The notes: generated by a model not told the origin, from the letters alone. DNA of 64,000 nt from Micromonospora sp. WMMD1120 (GCF_029626235.1 NZ_JARUBO010000005.1:496001-560000), one strand, 5' to 3'; counted from the first letter of the stretch, positions 16,633 through 25,663 are shown. Made by a program: numbers and translations.

Positions 16633-16664
16633 GTTTCGGAAAGATACGGCCTGGTTTCGGAAAC
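16633..16664 (-). promoter_or_regulatory. Candidate operator: two GTTTCGGAAA boxes 21 bp apart
   Basis: GTTTCGGAAA occurs at 16633-16642 and 16654-16663, in the same orientation and 21 bp apart, that is about two helical turns. The second extends to the 11-bp palindrome GTTTCGGAAAC. They lie 60-95 bp upstream of the inositol-phosphate synthase ATG, next to a TATATT-like -10 candidate on the minus strand. The binding regulator is not identified. Confidence 0.5.
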
Positions 16665-16789
16665 ACAGGCCGGGTGGATAGGCCCCGTCCGCCCGTCCGT
16701 ACCGGAACGGCACCGGGTTCCGACGTCGGCGTCGGCGGCGACGACGCCGGACCGATCCCCGGTACGGGTGTGGGCAGACGGGGCTGGTA

Positions 16790-16820
16790 GGCAGGGTCGG
16801 GTCGGCGTCTCGACCCTGCC
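16790..16820 (-). terminator. Possible terminator hairpin after the sugar ABC operon
   Basis: GGCAGGGTCG (16790-16799) and CGACCCTGCC (16811-16820) form a perfect 10-bp stem with an 11-nt loop. It lies 330 bp beyond the Gfo/Idh stop and has no T-run, so the assignment is tentative. Confidence 0.35.
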
Positions 16821-17147
16821 TCCCCCGCATCCGACCAGCCGGGGCGTTGGGGCTGCCCCGACCGGGCGTCTCAGGTCACCGCGCCACGGCGAGCGGTGCC
16901 GTCAGTCTTTCGGTGTCCACCGGTTGGTGGCGGTCCTCCGGTGCGGCCGGGGAATCCCGGTCCGGTCGCACCGGACGACCGTCCTGCTCGTGCGCCACCG
17001 GGCCGTACGGCCCGGCCGCACGCTCTCCGACGCCGACCTCTGTCCCGGCCACGGGGCGCAATCCGTGGTCGGTCCCTCGCCGGTCGGCTCCGGGAAGCTG
17101 GTCGGGCGGCGGCGGTTCGGACACCGCCGTCGCGGATGGTCAGAAGG

Positions 17148-18356
17148 TCAGGCGACCGCCGCGCTCAGCGCCGGTTCCACCTCGGCCCAGGAAGAGCCGA
17201 GCTCCGCCGAGCGGGCCACCGCGTCCAGCACCAGCTGGACCTGCAACGCGTCGGCGAACGACGGAGTCGGGTCGACGCCGGTGGCGACCGCCTCGATGAA
17301 GTCGCGCATCTCGTGCGTGAACGAGTGCTCGTAGCCGATGATGTGGCCCGGCGGCCACCACGCCGACATGTACGGGTGCTCGCCCTCGGTCACCAGGATG
17401 CGACTGAAGCCCTGCTCGGCCGCCGGTCGGGTGGCGTCGTAGAACTCCAGCTCGTTGAGGCGCTCGAGGTCGAAGACCACGCTGCCCAGCGAGCCGTTGA
17501 TCTCGACACGCAGGCCGTTCTTCCGGCCGGTGGCGAACCGGCTCGCCTCGTACGTGGCCAGCGCGCCACCGTCCAGCCGGGCCACGAAGACCGCGGCGTC
17601 GTCGACGGTGACCGGCCCGGTGGGGGCGCTGCCGCCGTCCACCGTCGCCGCCAGACCGCTCGACTCGGCCGGCAACGGCCGCTCCTTGACGAAGGTCTCG
17701 GTGATCGCGCTGACCCCGCTGATCCGCTGGCCGGTGACGTACTGGGTCAGATCGATGATGTGGGCACCGATGTCACCGAGCGCGCCGGAGCCCGCCCTGT
17801 CCTTCTGGAGGCGCCAGACCAGCGGGAACTGCGGGTCCACGATCCAATCCTGGAGGTACGTCGCACGGACGTGTCGAATCACCCCGAGTCGTCCGTCGGC
17901 CACCAACTGGCGCATCATCGTGACCGCGGGGACCCGGCGGTAGTTGAACCCGCACATCGACCGGACTCCGGCGGCCCGGGCGGCGTCCGCCGCGGCGGTC
18001 ATCGCCCGAGCCTCCTCCACAGTGTTTGCCAGCGGCTTCTCACACAGGACGTGCTTGCCGGCGGCCAACGCGGCGAGGGCGATCTCGGCGTGACTGTCGC
18101 CCGGGGTGCAGATGTCGACAACGTCGATGTCGTCCCGGTTGATCAGGTCACGCCAGTCCGTGGTGTACGCGTCCCAGCCGAGCGTGTCGGCGGCCTCGGC
18201 CACCTTCGCGGTGTCTCGGCCGCAGATCAGCGCCATCCGGGCCCGCGCCGGCACGTCGAACACGCGGTTCACGGTGCGCCACGCCTGCGAGTGCGCGGCG
18301 CCCATGAACGCGTAGCCGACCATGCCGATCCGCAGTTCTTTGTCTGTCGTGGACAA
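17148..18356 (-). CDS. Gfo/Idh/MocA family oxidoreductase
   Basis: 402 residues. The N-terminal Rossmann NAD(P) domain reads RIGMVGYAFMGAAHSQAW (GxxGxxx variant), followed by DDIDVVDICTPGDSHAEIALAALAAGKHVLCEKPLA, where EKP carries the conserved lysine. The C-terminal alpha/beta domain includes GALGDIGAHIIDLTQYVTG, with the conserved GxxxDxGxHxxD pattern. These enzymes oxidise sugars, inositols or glycosides at a ring carbon. It is the last gene of the ROK-ABC transporter operon, 21 bp after the binding-protein gene, so it probably performs the first catabolic step on the imported sugar. The substrate is unknown. Confidence 0.92.
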   Translation of the reverse strand: MSTTDKELRIGMVGYAFMGAAHSQAWRTVNRVFDVPARARMALICGRDTAKVAEAADTLGWDAYTTDWRDLINRDDIDVVDICTPGDSHAEIALAALAAGKHVLCEKPLANTVEEARAMTAAADAARAAGVRSMCGFNYRRVPAVTMMRQLVADGRLGVIRHVRATYLQDWIVDPQFPLVWRLQKDRAGSGALGDIGAHIIDLTQYVTGQRISGVSAITETFVKERPLPAESSGLAATVDGGSAPTGPVTVDDAAVFVARLDGGALATYEASRFATGRKNGLRVEINGSLGSVVFDLERLNELEFYDATRPAAEQGFSRILVTEGEHPYMSAWWPPGHIIGYEHSFTHEMRDFIEAVATGVDPTPSFADALQVQLVLDAVARSAELGSSWAEVEPALSAAVA

Positions 18357-18377
18357 GGTGGGTCTCCCCCCGGTATG

Positions 18378-19430
18378 TCAGAACCCGAGCTTGTCGTAGC
18401 TGCTCGCGTTCTCCTTGGTGATCGTCTCCGAGGCCAGGGTCACTTCCTTGGGCACCTGGAGCTCCGTCAGGTCGCCCAGGCCCCGACCCTGCGCGATGAG
18501 CCGCGCGAGCGAGATCGCCGAGGAGGCCATCGACGGGTTGTAGGTGACCGTCGCCTTGAGCACGCTGTTGTCTGCCTTGATCGCGTCGATCGCGAGCTTG
18601 GAGCCCGCGCCGCCGACCATGAAGAACTCCGACCGGTTGGCCTGCTTGATGGCGGCCAGCACGCCGATGCCCTGGTCGTCGTCGTGGTTCCAGATGGCGT
18701 CGATCTTCGGCAGCGCCTGGAGGAGCTGCGCCGCCTCGCGCTGGCCGCTGTCCGAGGTGAACTCGGCCGAACGCCGGTTGGCCACCTTGAACCCGTACGT
18801 CGCCAGGGCGGCGTTGAAGCCAGTGGTGCGCTCGACGGTCAGCGGGATCTCCAGACCGGCGATCTCACCGATGACCGGGTTGGTGACGCCCTTGTCCTTG
18901 AGCATCTTGCCGATGAAGTGGCCGGCGGCGACGCCCATGCCGTAGTTGTCACCCTTGATCACCAGCCGAGAGGCCAGCGCGTCCGGGAAGACCCGGTCGA
19001 GGTTGACGATCGGGATGCCCGCCTGCATCGCCTGGAGGGCAACCGCGTTGACCTCCTTGCCGTCGTGCGGCAGCACGACGATGATGTCCGGCTTCTGGGC
19101 GATCAGCGTGCCGAGCGTGGAGCGCTGGGCCTCGGAGCTCGAGCCACCGTCGACCTCCTTGAACTCCACGTCCGAGTAGGCGGCGGCCTGCGCCTTGGCG
19201 TTGGCGTGGATGGCGCCCATCCAGCCGTGGTCGGCGGCCGGGGCGGAGAAGCCGATGACGACCTTCTTGCCCGGGGCGTTGTTGCCCTCGCCGCCGCCCG
19301 CGGCCTTGGTCTGGGTGCTGGCGGCCGGAGTCTCGTTGCTGGTGCAGGCGGTCAGCAGGGTGGCGGCGCCAACTGCGGCTCCACCGAAGAGCAACCGGCG
19401 GCGCGACACGTCGCGACTGTGCTGGGTCAT
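18378..19430 (-). CDS. Sugar ABC transporter substrate-binding lipoprotein (RbsB type)
   Basis: 350 residues. The N-terminus has a twin-arginine motif (SRRRLLF, 9-15) followed by a hydrophobic stretch and a lipobox ending at Cys29 (LLTAC), so it is probably a Tat-exported lipoprotein. The mature part is a periplasmic-binding-protein-1 type sugar binder: VVIGFSAPAADHGWMGAIHANAKAQA, PDIIVVLPHDGKEVNAVALQAMQAGIPIVNLDR, and IDAIWNHDDDQGIGVLAAI. It lies between the permease gene and the Gfo/Idh gene. The ligand is likely a monosaccharide or cyclitol but is not determined. Confidence 0.92.
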   Translation of the reverse strand: MTQHSRDVSRRRLLFGGAAVGAATLLTACTSNETPAASTQTKAAGGGEGNNAPGKKVVIGFSAPAADHGWMGAIHANAKAQAAAYSDVEFKEVDGGSSSEAQRSTLGTLIAQKPDIIVVLPHDGKEVNAVALQAMQAGIPIVNLDRVFPDALASRLVIKGDNYGMGVAAGHFIGKMLKDKGVTNPVIGEIAGLEIPLTVERTTGFNAALATYGFKVANRRSAEFTSDSGQREAAQLLQALPKIDAIWNHDDDQGIGVLAAIKQANRSEFFMVGGAGSKLAIDAIKADNSVLKATVTYNPSMASSAISLARLIAQGRGLGDLTELQVPKEVTLASETITKENASSYDKLGF

Positions 19431-19528
19431 GAACGACCTCCTGGGAGCGGTATCTGTCTGAATGAGGGTGTGCGGGGCCCTGCCCACGTCGAAAGTCTCG
19501 ACGTGGCCAGGGACATCGGTGCGGTGCG

Positions 19529-20653
19529 TCAGGCGGTGGTGACCCTGTTCCGCGCGAGGAGCCGAGTGACGGACTTGTACTGGAACTGCTGGATCAGGAC
19601 GGCGGCGACGATGATGCCGCCCTTGACCATGTTCTGCGCCTCGATGGAGAGGCCGTTGATGGCGAAGAGGTTCGTGATCGTGGCGAAGATGATGACGCCG
19701 AGCAGCGAGCCGACGATCGTGCCCCGACCACCGCTGAGCAGCGTCCCGCCGATGATCGCGGCGGCGATCGCGTCCAACTCGTACAGGTTGGCCATCGCCG
19801 CCTGGGCCGAGGTGGCCTGCGAGGTGAGCATGATGGCCGCGATGCCGCAGCAGAGGCCGGAGAGCGCGTAGAGCAGCATGGTGTGCCGCTTGACATTGAT
19901 GCCGGCCAGCCGCGCCGCCTCCGGGTTGCCGCCGACGGCGATGGTGCGGCGGCCGAAGGTCGTCCGGTTGAGCATGATCCAGCCGGCCAGCACCACAGCG
20001 CCGAGGATGTAGACGAGGATCGGAATCCCCAGCACCTTGCGGGCCGCGATGTCGTTGATGAACGTGCTGGTGGAGACCTGGGTCTGCTTGTTCGAGATCG
20101 AGGCCGCGAGGCCGCGGGCGGCCACCAGCATCGCGAGCGTCGCGATGAACGGCACCAACCTGCCGTACGAGATGAGCACGCCGTTGACCAGGCCGACGCA
20201 GAGACCGACAGCGAGGGCGGTGAAGATCATGCCGCCGGCGCCGTAGCTCTGGGTGGCGACGGTGGTGCACCAGACGCCGGCCAGCGCGACGATCGCCCCG
20301 ACCGACAGGTCGATGCCGCCCCCGATGATCACGAAGGTCATCCCGACGGTGACCACGCCGACGACCGAGGCGAGTTGAAGGATGGCCAGGACGTTGTTCC
20401 AGACCCAGTTCGGGTCGCCGTACAGGTCGGGCTTGGTGATCGCGCCGACCACGACGAGCGCGGCGAGCACCCCGATCAGGCCGAGGTTTCGCTTCGCGCC
20501 GTCGCCGCCGTCGCCCCGCCACCAGGAGAGCCGGCCCGCGCCCGCCGCCTTGTCGCTGGCAGCCGCCGTCTCCGCCGGGTCCACCGGCGGTGACTGCGGC
20601 GGAAGCTGCGGGCGCTCCGGTGTCGCGGTGGGAGTGGGAGTCGCGTCGCTCAT
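19529..20653 (-). CDS. Sugar ABC transporter permease (RbsC type)
   Basis: 374 residues. A Pro-rich cytoplasmic N-terminus (about 1-50) precedes 8-10 hydrophobic segments. Family motifs are GMTFVIIGGGIDLSVGAIVALAG, VNGVLISYGRLVPFIATLAMLVAARGLA, FGRRTIAVGGNPEAARLAGI and AAIIGGTLLSGGRGTIVGSLLG. It forms the membrane channel for the operon's transporter. The start overlaps the ATPase stop (ATGA, 20650-20653). The 98 bp to the binding-protein gene hold no other gene. Confidence 0.93.
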   Translation of the reverse strand: MSDATPTPTATPERPQLPPQSPPVDPAETAAASDKAAGAGRLSWWRGDGGDGAKRNLGLIGVLAALVVVGAITKPDLYGDPNWVWNNVLAILQLASVVGVVTVGMTFVIIGGGIDLSVGAIVALAGVWCTTVATQSYGAGGMIFTALAVGLCVGLVNGVLISYGRLVPFIATLAMLVAARGLAASISNKQTQVSTSTFINDIAARKVLGIPILVYILGAVVLAGWIMLNRTTFGRRTIAVGGNPEAARLAGINVKRHTMLLYALSGLCCGIAAIMLTSQATSAQAAMANLYELDAIAAAIIGGTLLSGGRGTIVGSLLGVIIFATITNLFAINGLSIEAQNMVKGGIIVAAVLIQQFQYKSVTRLLARNRVTTA

Positions 20654-22272
20654 GCCGGTGCGCCTTCCATCAAGGACCCCGCCATCACGAGGTCAAGCAC
20701 AGTGTTCTCATCGAGTTCGCCGGCCGCGGCCTCGCGGACGACCCGCCCTTCCCGCATCACCAGCACCCGGTCGGCCAGGCCCAGCACCTCGGGCACCTCG
20801 CTGGAGACCAGCAGCACCCCGACGCCCTGGGCGGCCAACGAGCGGATGACCTGGTAAAGCTCGGCCCGCGCGCCCACGTCCACACCGCGGGTGGGCTCGT
20901 CGAGCAGCAACAACTTGGTGCCGCCGAGCAGCCAGCGCCCGACCACCACCTTCTGCTGGTTTCCGCCGGACAGGGTGCGTACCGGCCGGTCGACGTCCCG
21001 GGGACGCAGCTCCAGGGTCTCGGCGATCCGGTCCGCCTCGGCGCGTTCCTTGGCGGCGTCGGTGAAGCCGAGCCGCGCGTACCGGCCGAAGGTGGCCAGC
21101 GTGACGTTGCGGTAGATCGGCTCGCCGAGCAGCAACGCCTGGCTCTTGCGCTCCTCCGGGGCCATGCCCATGCCGGCCCGGACCGCCGCGCCGACGCCGG
21201 GCCGCAGCACCTTGCCGTCCATCCGGACCGTGCCGGCCTCCGGCAGTCGGGCGCCGTAGATGGTCTCCAGCAGCTCGGAACGGCCCGAGCCGACCAGACC
21301 CGCGATGCCGACGATCTCCCCGGCCCGCACGGTCAGCGAGACGTCGGCGAACTCGCCGGTCCGGGTCAGCCCCTCGACCTGGAGCAGATCGGCGCCCGCG
21401 GTGTCGTCGGCCGGACGGTCCGGGAAGACGTACTCGATGGTCCGGCCGGTCATCCGGCTGACCAGGTCGCGGGTCGGGGTGTCGCGCGCCGGCAGGTTCG
21501 CCGCCGTGGTCCGGCCGTCCTTGAGTACGGTGACCCGGTCGCCGATCTCGCGGATCTCCTCGAGTCGGTGCGAGATGTAGATGACGGCGATGCCCTGCGC
21601 GGTCAGCTCCCGGATGATCCGGAACAGGTTCTCGACCTCGTCGTGGGCCAGCACCGCGCTCGGCTCGTCCATGATGATCAGTCGCGCCTCGTGCGACAGC
21701 GCGCGGGCCATGCTGACGATCTGCTTGCCGGCCGCCGGCAGCGAGCGGACCATCCGACCCGGCGGGATCTCACCGTGGCCGAGCCGACCGAGGATCTGCC
21801 GGGTGTGCCGCGCCATGCTGCCGCGCCGGACGAACCCGAAGCGGCGGTACTCGTGACCGAGGAAGGCGTTCTCCGCCACCGACAGGTCCTCGACGAGGTC
21901 CAACTCCTGGTAGATGGTGGCGATGCCGGCCCTCATCGCGGCCTGCGGGTTGGCAAAGGTGGCCGGCTCGCCGCACCACTCCACCAGCCCGGAGTCCGGT
22001 TGGTGCACCCCGGCGAGCACCTTGATCAGGGTGGACTTGCCGGCGCCGTTCTGCCCGAGCAGGCAGTGCACCTCGCCGGCACGCACCTCCAACTGCACGC
22101 CGTCGAGCGCGCGTACACCGGGGAAGGTCTTGACCACATCGGTGAGGCGCAGGACCACCTCGCCCGCGACGGTGTCGGCGGGAGCCTCGACCAGCGGTGC
22201 CTCGGCGACGGCCTCGGCCGACGCGGTGGCGGGGTCATCCTCGGGCAGAGCCACAGTCTCCTCCTCGCTCAC
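20650..22272 (-). CDS. Sugar ABC transporter ATP-binding protein (RbsA type, two cassettes)
   Basis: 540 residues with duplicated ABC cassettes after an acidic N-terminal extension (about 1-38). Cassette 1 has Walker A GQNGAGKST and Walker B LIIMDEPS, but an eroded signature (LPAAGKQ in place of the usual LSxGxxQ). Cassette 2 has a degenerate Walker A (GLVGSGRSE), a good signature LSGGNQQK and Walker B LLLLDEPTRGVD. Such asymmetric pairs are normal for RbsA/MglA proteins. The gene is 33 bp downstream of the ROK regulator and overlaps the permease. It energises import of the operon's sugar. Confidence 0.93.
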   Translation of the reverse strand: MSEEETVALPEDDPATASAEAVAEAPLVEAPADTVAGEVVLRLTDVVKTFPGVRALDGVQLEVRAGEVHCLLGQNGAGKSTLIKVLAGVHQPDSGLVEWCGEPATFANPQAAMRAGIATIYQELDLVEDLSVAENAFLGHEYRRFGFVRRGSMARHTRQILGRLGHGEIPPGRMVRSLPAAGKQIVSMARALSHEARLIIMDEPSAVLAHDEVENLFRIIRELTAQGIAVIYISHRLEEIREIGDRVTVLKDGRTTAANLPARDTPTRDLVSRMTGRTIEYVFPDRPADDTAGADLLQVEGLTRTGEFADVSLTVRAGEIVGIAGLVGSGRSELLETIYGARLPEAGTVRMDGKVLRPGVGAAVRAGMGMAPEERKSQALLLGEPIYRNVTLATFGRYARLGFTDAAKERAEADRIAETLELRPRDVDRPVRTLSGGNQQKVVVGRWLLGGTKLLLLDEPTRGVDVGARAELYQVIRSLAAQGVGVLLVSSEVPEVLGLADRVLVMREGRVVREAAAGELDENTVLDLVMAGSLMEGAPA

Positions 22273-22305
22273 GACGGATCTCGGTCAGCCGCACGACGGC
22301 CCCAC

Positions 22306-23484
22306 TCATGACGCCTCCCCGAAGGCGACGTCGCTGGCGAGCACGGCGGCGCCGGCGACACCGGCCCGGCCACCCAGTTCGGACAGCACCACGGGCAGGT
22401 TGCCGGTGGCCAGGGGTAGCGACCGGCGGTAGACCACACTGCGGATCTCGGCGAGCAGGATGTGCCCCAGTTGGGCCAGCCCGCCGCCGATCACGATCAT
22501 CGACGGGTTGGTGAAGCTGACCAGGCCGGCGAGCACCCCGCCGACCCGCCGTCCGCCGTCGCGGATCAGCTGGATGCAGGTCACGTCGCCCTCGACGGCG
22601 CCCTCGGCGACGTCCTGGGCGGTCACCGCGCCGCGCACTGCCAGCCGCTCGGCGAGCGCCGGCGACGCCCCGCTGCGCGCGGCGGCGAGCGCGTCCTTGG
22701 CCAGCGCGGCGCCGCTGAACAACGCCTCCAGGCAGCCGATGTTGCCGCAGGAGCACATCGGACCGTGCGAGTCGACCTGGATGTGGCCGATGTCGCCGGC
22801 GCAGCCGTCGGTGCCCCGGTAGACCTCGCCGGTGAGGTAGATGCCGCACCCGATGCCGGTGCCGATCTTCACGAAGAGGAAGTCGTCCACCGAGTGGGCG
22901 ACCCCACCGTGCCGCTCACCGATCGCCATGATGTTGACGTCGTTGTCGACCACCGCCGGGCAGCCGTGCTCACGGCTGAGCAGCTCGCGCACGGGGAACC
23001 GGTCCCACCCCGGCATGATCGGCGGCGAGACCGGGACGCCGTCGCGGAAGCTGACCGGTCCGGGCACGCCGATGCCGACCGCGTCCAGTCGCTCGTACGC
23101 GCCGTCGACGCGGGCCTTGTGCAGCAACTCGTTGACCCGTTGCAGGGTCACCTTGGGTCCGTTGCGGATGTCGGCGGCCTCGGCGTAGTAGGCGACCGGC
23201 TCCAGCCGGCCGTTGACCACCTCGACGTCGATCGAGCTGGCGCCGAGGTCGACTGCGGCGAAGCGGAGCTGCGGGTTCAGCTCGACGAGCGTCGAGCGTC
23301 GCCCGCCCCGGGACGCGGCGAGCCCGGCCTCGGCGACATAGCCCAGCGCGACCAGACGATCAAGCTCGGCCAGCATCCGGGGGCGCGGCATCTGGAGACG
23401 GTCGCCCAGCTCGGCGCGGGACACGGCGCCCTCGTCGCGGAGCAGCCGCAGCAGTCGCACGTGCAGGGGGTCGACCGTCCGCAC
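22306..23484 (-). CDS. ROK family transcriptional regulator
   Basis: With the preferred GTG start at 23484 the protein has 392 residues. The N-terminal winged HTH reads VDPLHVRLLRLLRDEGAVSRAELGDRLQMPRPRMLAELDRL. The C-terminal ROK domain has the zinc/sugar motif CSCGNIGCLEAL, with DNDVNIMAIGE and GTGIGCGIYL. A longer frame to 23568 exists, but it would translate the palindrome TGTGTCCGACACA. The GTG at 23484 has AGAGGGGG 5 nt upstream, so I chose it. It is first in the operon and probably represses the sugar transporter genes until the inducing sugar binds. Confidence 0.88.
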   Translation of the reverse strand: MRTVDPLHVRLLRLLRDEGAVSRAELGDRLQMPRPRMLAELDRLVALGYVAEAGLAASRGGRRSTLVELNPQLRFAAVDLGASSIDVEVVNGRLEPVAYYAEAADIRNGPKVTLQRVNELLHKARVDGAYERLDAVGIGVPGPVSFRDGVPVSPPIMPGWDRFPVRELLSREHGCPAVVDNDVNIMAIGERHGGVAHSVDDFLFVKIGTGIGCGIYLTGEVYRGTDGCAGDIGHIQVDSHGPMCSCGNIGCLEALFSGAALAKDALAAARSGASPALAERLAVRGAVTAQDVAEGAVEGDVTCIQLIRDGGRRVGGVLAGLVSFTNPSMIVIGGGLAQLGHILLAEIRSVVYRRSLPLATGNLPVVLSELGGRAGVAGAAVLASDVAFGEAS

Positions 23485-23535
23485 CGGAGCCCCCTCTGAA
23501 TTGGCATCGTTCACATCGACGCAATGCCGATGTGT

Positions 23536-23548
23536 TGTGTCCGACACA
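23536..23548 (-). promoter_or_regulatory. Candidate operator TGTGTC-C-GACACA
   Basis: A perfect 13-bp palindrome lies about 50 bp upstream of the preferred ROK start. It is well placed for autoregulation, but the binding protein is inferred only from position. Confidence 0.4.
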
Positions 23549-23598
23549 GTAGAAGCGCTCCACGGCACCTGTCCAGAGCTTCGACCGTTCCGAGGCCA

Positions 23599-23622
23599 AC
23601 TTTTGTCCGAAAGAACAAAAGC
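23599..23622 (-). promoter_or_regulatory. Candidate operator CTTTTGT-N10-ACAAAAG
   Basis: An inverted repeat on an AT-rich patch about 120 bp upstream of the ROK gene reads ACTTTTGTCCGA then AAGAACAAAAGC. The flanking sequence is among the most AT-rich of the window, consistent with a promoter. ROK regulators bind similar T-rich/A-rich palindromes. Confidence 0.4.
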
Positions 23623-23694
23623 TACTAGTTGATCAAGGAAAGGTTCACTGGCTGCCCGCGCGCGCTCGCGAGCAGTTTCATCGACGGACGCGAA

Positions 23695-23732
23695 AAACGC
23701 CCCACCAGCGGAGACCGTCCGGTGGGGCGTTT
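23695..23732 (-). terminator. Rho-independent terminator of the YihY gene
   Basis: The arms AAACGCCCCACC (23695-23706) and GGTGGGGCGTTT (23721-23732) form a 12-bp stem. On the minus strand the stem is followed by further T residues. It lies 18 bp after the YihY stop at 23750. Confidence 0.85.
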
Positions 23733-23749
23733 CGGGTGCGGTGCCGCGG

Positions 23750-24781
23750 TCAGCGGCGAGCGGCGGAGTTGCGCTTCTTGCGGAGCTTGCGGTCGTCGCG
23801 CAGCTCGACGTACGGCTCGTCGTCCGCCGGGTGGCCGGCCGAGATCGCGCGACTGCGCTCCAACTCCGCGTCGAACTCGGCGCCGAGCAGGATCGCGATG
23901 TTGCTCAGCCAGAGCCAGATCAGGAAGATGATGACGCCGGCCAGCGTCCCGTACGTCTTGTTGTACGAGCCGAAGTTGCTCACGTAGAACGCGAACAGGC
24001 CGGAGATCACCAGCCAGATCACCACGGCCAGCACGCCGCCGGGGCTGACCCAGCGGAAGCCGCCGTGTCGCGCGTTCGGCGACGCCCAGTAGAGGATCGC
24101 GAACATCAGGCTGACCAGGACCAGCAGCACCGGCCACTTCGCGACGTCCCACACCGCCACCGCCGTCGAGCCGACGCCGATCACGTCGCCGACCGATTCG
24201 GCGAGACGACCGGTGAACACCACGATCACCGCGCTGGCCAGCAGCAGCACCCCGATCACGGCGGTCACGCCGAGGCGGATCGGCAGGGTCTTCCAGATCG
24301 GCCGCCCCTCCGGCACGTCGTAGATCGTGTTCGAGGCACGCATGAACGCACCGACGTAGCCGGACGCGGACCAGAACGCCGCGACCAGACCGAGGATCGC
24401 GGCGATGCTCGCCAGGCCGCCGTTGCGGTCCGCGGTGTCGATCGCGTCGGTGATGATCTGCCGGATGTTGCCCTCCGGGACCGCCTGGTTGACGGTGTCC
24501 GTCACGCCCTGGGTGGCGCTCTCCCCGAGCAGGCCGAGCAGGGAGATCAGCACCAGCACGCCGGGGAAGATGGAGAGCACCCCGTAGTAGGTGAGCGCCG
24601 CCGCCCAGTCGGTCAGACTGTCGTCCTGGAATTCGGTGACCGTCCGGCGCAGCGCCGCCTTCCAACCACTGCCGGGCAGGTCGGTGGGGCTGTCCGGCCC
24701 CGCGTCCGGCCCGACCGGGCCGACCGCGCCGGCCTGGTCACGCTCACGCTCCCGCTGGGCGGAAGACTCGTCCGAGGCCAT
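23750..24781 (-). CDS. YihY/BrkB family inner membrane protein
   Basis: 343 residues. A charged, Pro-rich N-terminus (1-40) precedes the YihY core: WAAALTYYGVLSIFPGVLVLISLLGLLGE, about six transmembrane segments, ASGYVGAFMRASNTIYDVPEGRPIWKTLP, FRWVSPGGVLAVVIWLVISGLFAFYV, and YNKTYGTLAGVIIFLIWLWLSNIAILLGAEFDAELER. The C-terminal tail is basic. The family was once called ribonuclease BN; that activity is not supported and the transport role is unknown. It is a single gene with its own terminator, and is probably not co-transcribed with the ABC-2 permeases upstream (65-bp gap). Confidence 0.92.
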   Translation of the reverse strand: MASDESSAQRERERDQAGAVGPVGPDAGPDSPTDLPGSGWKAALRRTVTEFQDDSLTDWAAALTYYGVLSIFPGVLVLISLLGLLGESATQGVTDTVNQAVPEGNIRQIITDAIDTADRNGGLASIAAILGLVAAFWSASGYVGAFMRASNTIYDVPEGRPIWKTLPIRLGVTAVIGVLLLASAVIVVFTGRLAESVGDVIGVGSTAVAVWDVAKWPVLLVLVSLMFAILYWASPNARHGGFRWVSPGGVLAVVIWLVISGLFAFYVSNFGSYNKTYGTLAGVIIFLIWLWLSNIAILLGAEFDAELERSRAISAGHPADDEPYVELRDDRKLRKKRNSAARR

Positions 24782-24845
24782 CGCCCCTCCTCATCGTCGG
24801 CGGTGTCACCTGCGGACATGCCCCGTCGACGGGCCCGGATAACCC

Positions 24846-25655
24846 CTACGTGTAGAGCAACCTGCCCATCCGGCGGGAGGCCACCAGCAGACCGACCGCC
24901 ATCATCGCCAGCAGGTAGAGCACGTCGAGCAGCCAGAGCCAGCCGCCGGCGCCCAACGTGACCCCGCGGATCAGGTGCACCGACCGGTACAGCGGGGTGA
25001 CCTCGACCAGCCAGTGCAGCACCGCCGGGTACGCCTGGGCCGGCACGAACGTGCCGGAGAAGAAGAAGAGGGTGAACTGGGCCGACCCCACCAGGTCGAA
25101 GTCCTGCCACGAGCGCATGACGGTGGCCACCGCCATGCCGAGCGCGCCGAACGAGAAGCCGACGAGCACCGCCGCCGGAAGCGCGGCCAGGGCCCGTGGC
25201 ACGGTGGTCAGGTCGAGCGCGATCATCACGGCGAGGAACGCCGCCGAGTACGCGCTGCCGCGCAGCATCGCCCAGCCCAACTCACCCAGGGCGATCTCGA
25301 TCGGCCGGACGGGGGTGGCGATCATCCCGTCGTACAGCTTCATGTACTTCATCTTGCCGAAGAAATTGAACGTGGTCTCCGAGATCGCCCCGGTCATCGC
25401 CGACGACGCCAGCATCGCCGGGGCCACGAACTCGGCGTACGGGACCAGCCGCCCGTCGGGCAGCGGCAGCTCACCGACGAGCGCGCCGACGCCCACCCCG
25501 ATGGAGAGGAGATAGAGCAGCGGCTCCACGAAGCCGGAGAGCAGCAACAGCCAGTAGACCGACTTCAACGCCGTGACGTTGCGCTCCAGCACCGACGCCG
25601 ATCGGCGGGACGCGCCGGAGACGTCGACCAGCCGGGGTAGCAGCAGCGTGACCAC
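24846..25655 (-). CDS. ABC-2 type transporter permease
   Basis: 269 residues from the GTG at 25655, which has AGGAG 5 nt upstream; the longer frame would overlap the preceding gene and was rejected. About six transmembrane helices show the ABC-2/NodJ pattern: ALKSVYWLLLLSGFVEPLLYLLSIGVGVGALVG, FVAPAMLASSAMTGAISETTFNFFGKMKYMKLYDGMIATPVRPIEIALGE, and FSGTFVPAQAYPAVLHWLVEVTPLYRSVHLIRG. It pairs with the adjacent permease (25664-26470) to form a heterodimeric export channel. The probable ATPase lies at 28415-29347. Confidence 0.9.
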   Translation of the reverse strand: MVTLLLPRLVDVSGASRRSASVLERNVTALKSVYWLLLLSGFVEPLLYLLSIGVGVGALVGELPLPDGRLVPYAEFVAPAMLASSAMTGAISETTFNFFGKMKYMKLYDGMIATPVRPIEIALGELGWAMLRGSAYSAAFLAVMIALDLTTVPRALAALPAAVLVGFSFGALGMAVATVMRSWQDFDLVGSAQFTLFFFSGTFVPAQAYPAVLHWLVEVTPLYRSVHLIRGVTLGAGGWLWLLDVLYLLAMMAVGLLVASRRMGRLLYT

Positions 25656-25663
25656 GCGATCTC

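Larger units (their letters stand above)
16571..17147. other. 577-bp intergenic region, ebo operon promoter side
   Basis: No gene is supported. The first about 100 bp (16605-16665) are AT-rich, with AATATAGGAATATC, and contain the repeated GTTTCGGAAA boxes, so the promoter of the ebo-like operon is probably here. The middle holds a hairpin at 16790-16820, perhaps a terminator for the Gfo/Idh gene that ends at 17148. The rest is GC-rich without coding signal or a plausible ribosome-binding site on either strand. Confidence 0.6.

Noticed and set aside
16896..19871. Plus-strand 991-residue open frame
   Set aside because: Antisense to the Gfo/Idh and RbsB-type genes; no recognisable domain and biased toward Arg/Val/Gly.
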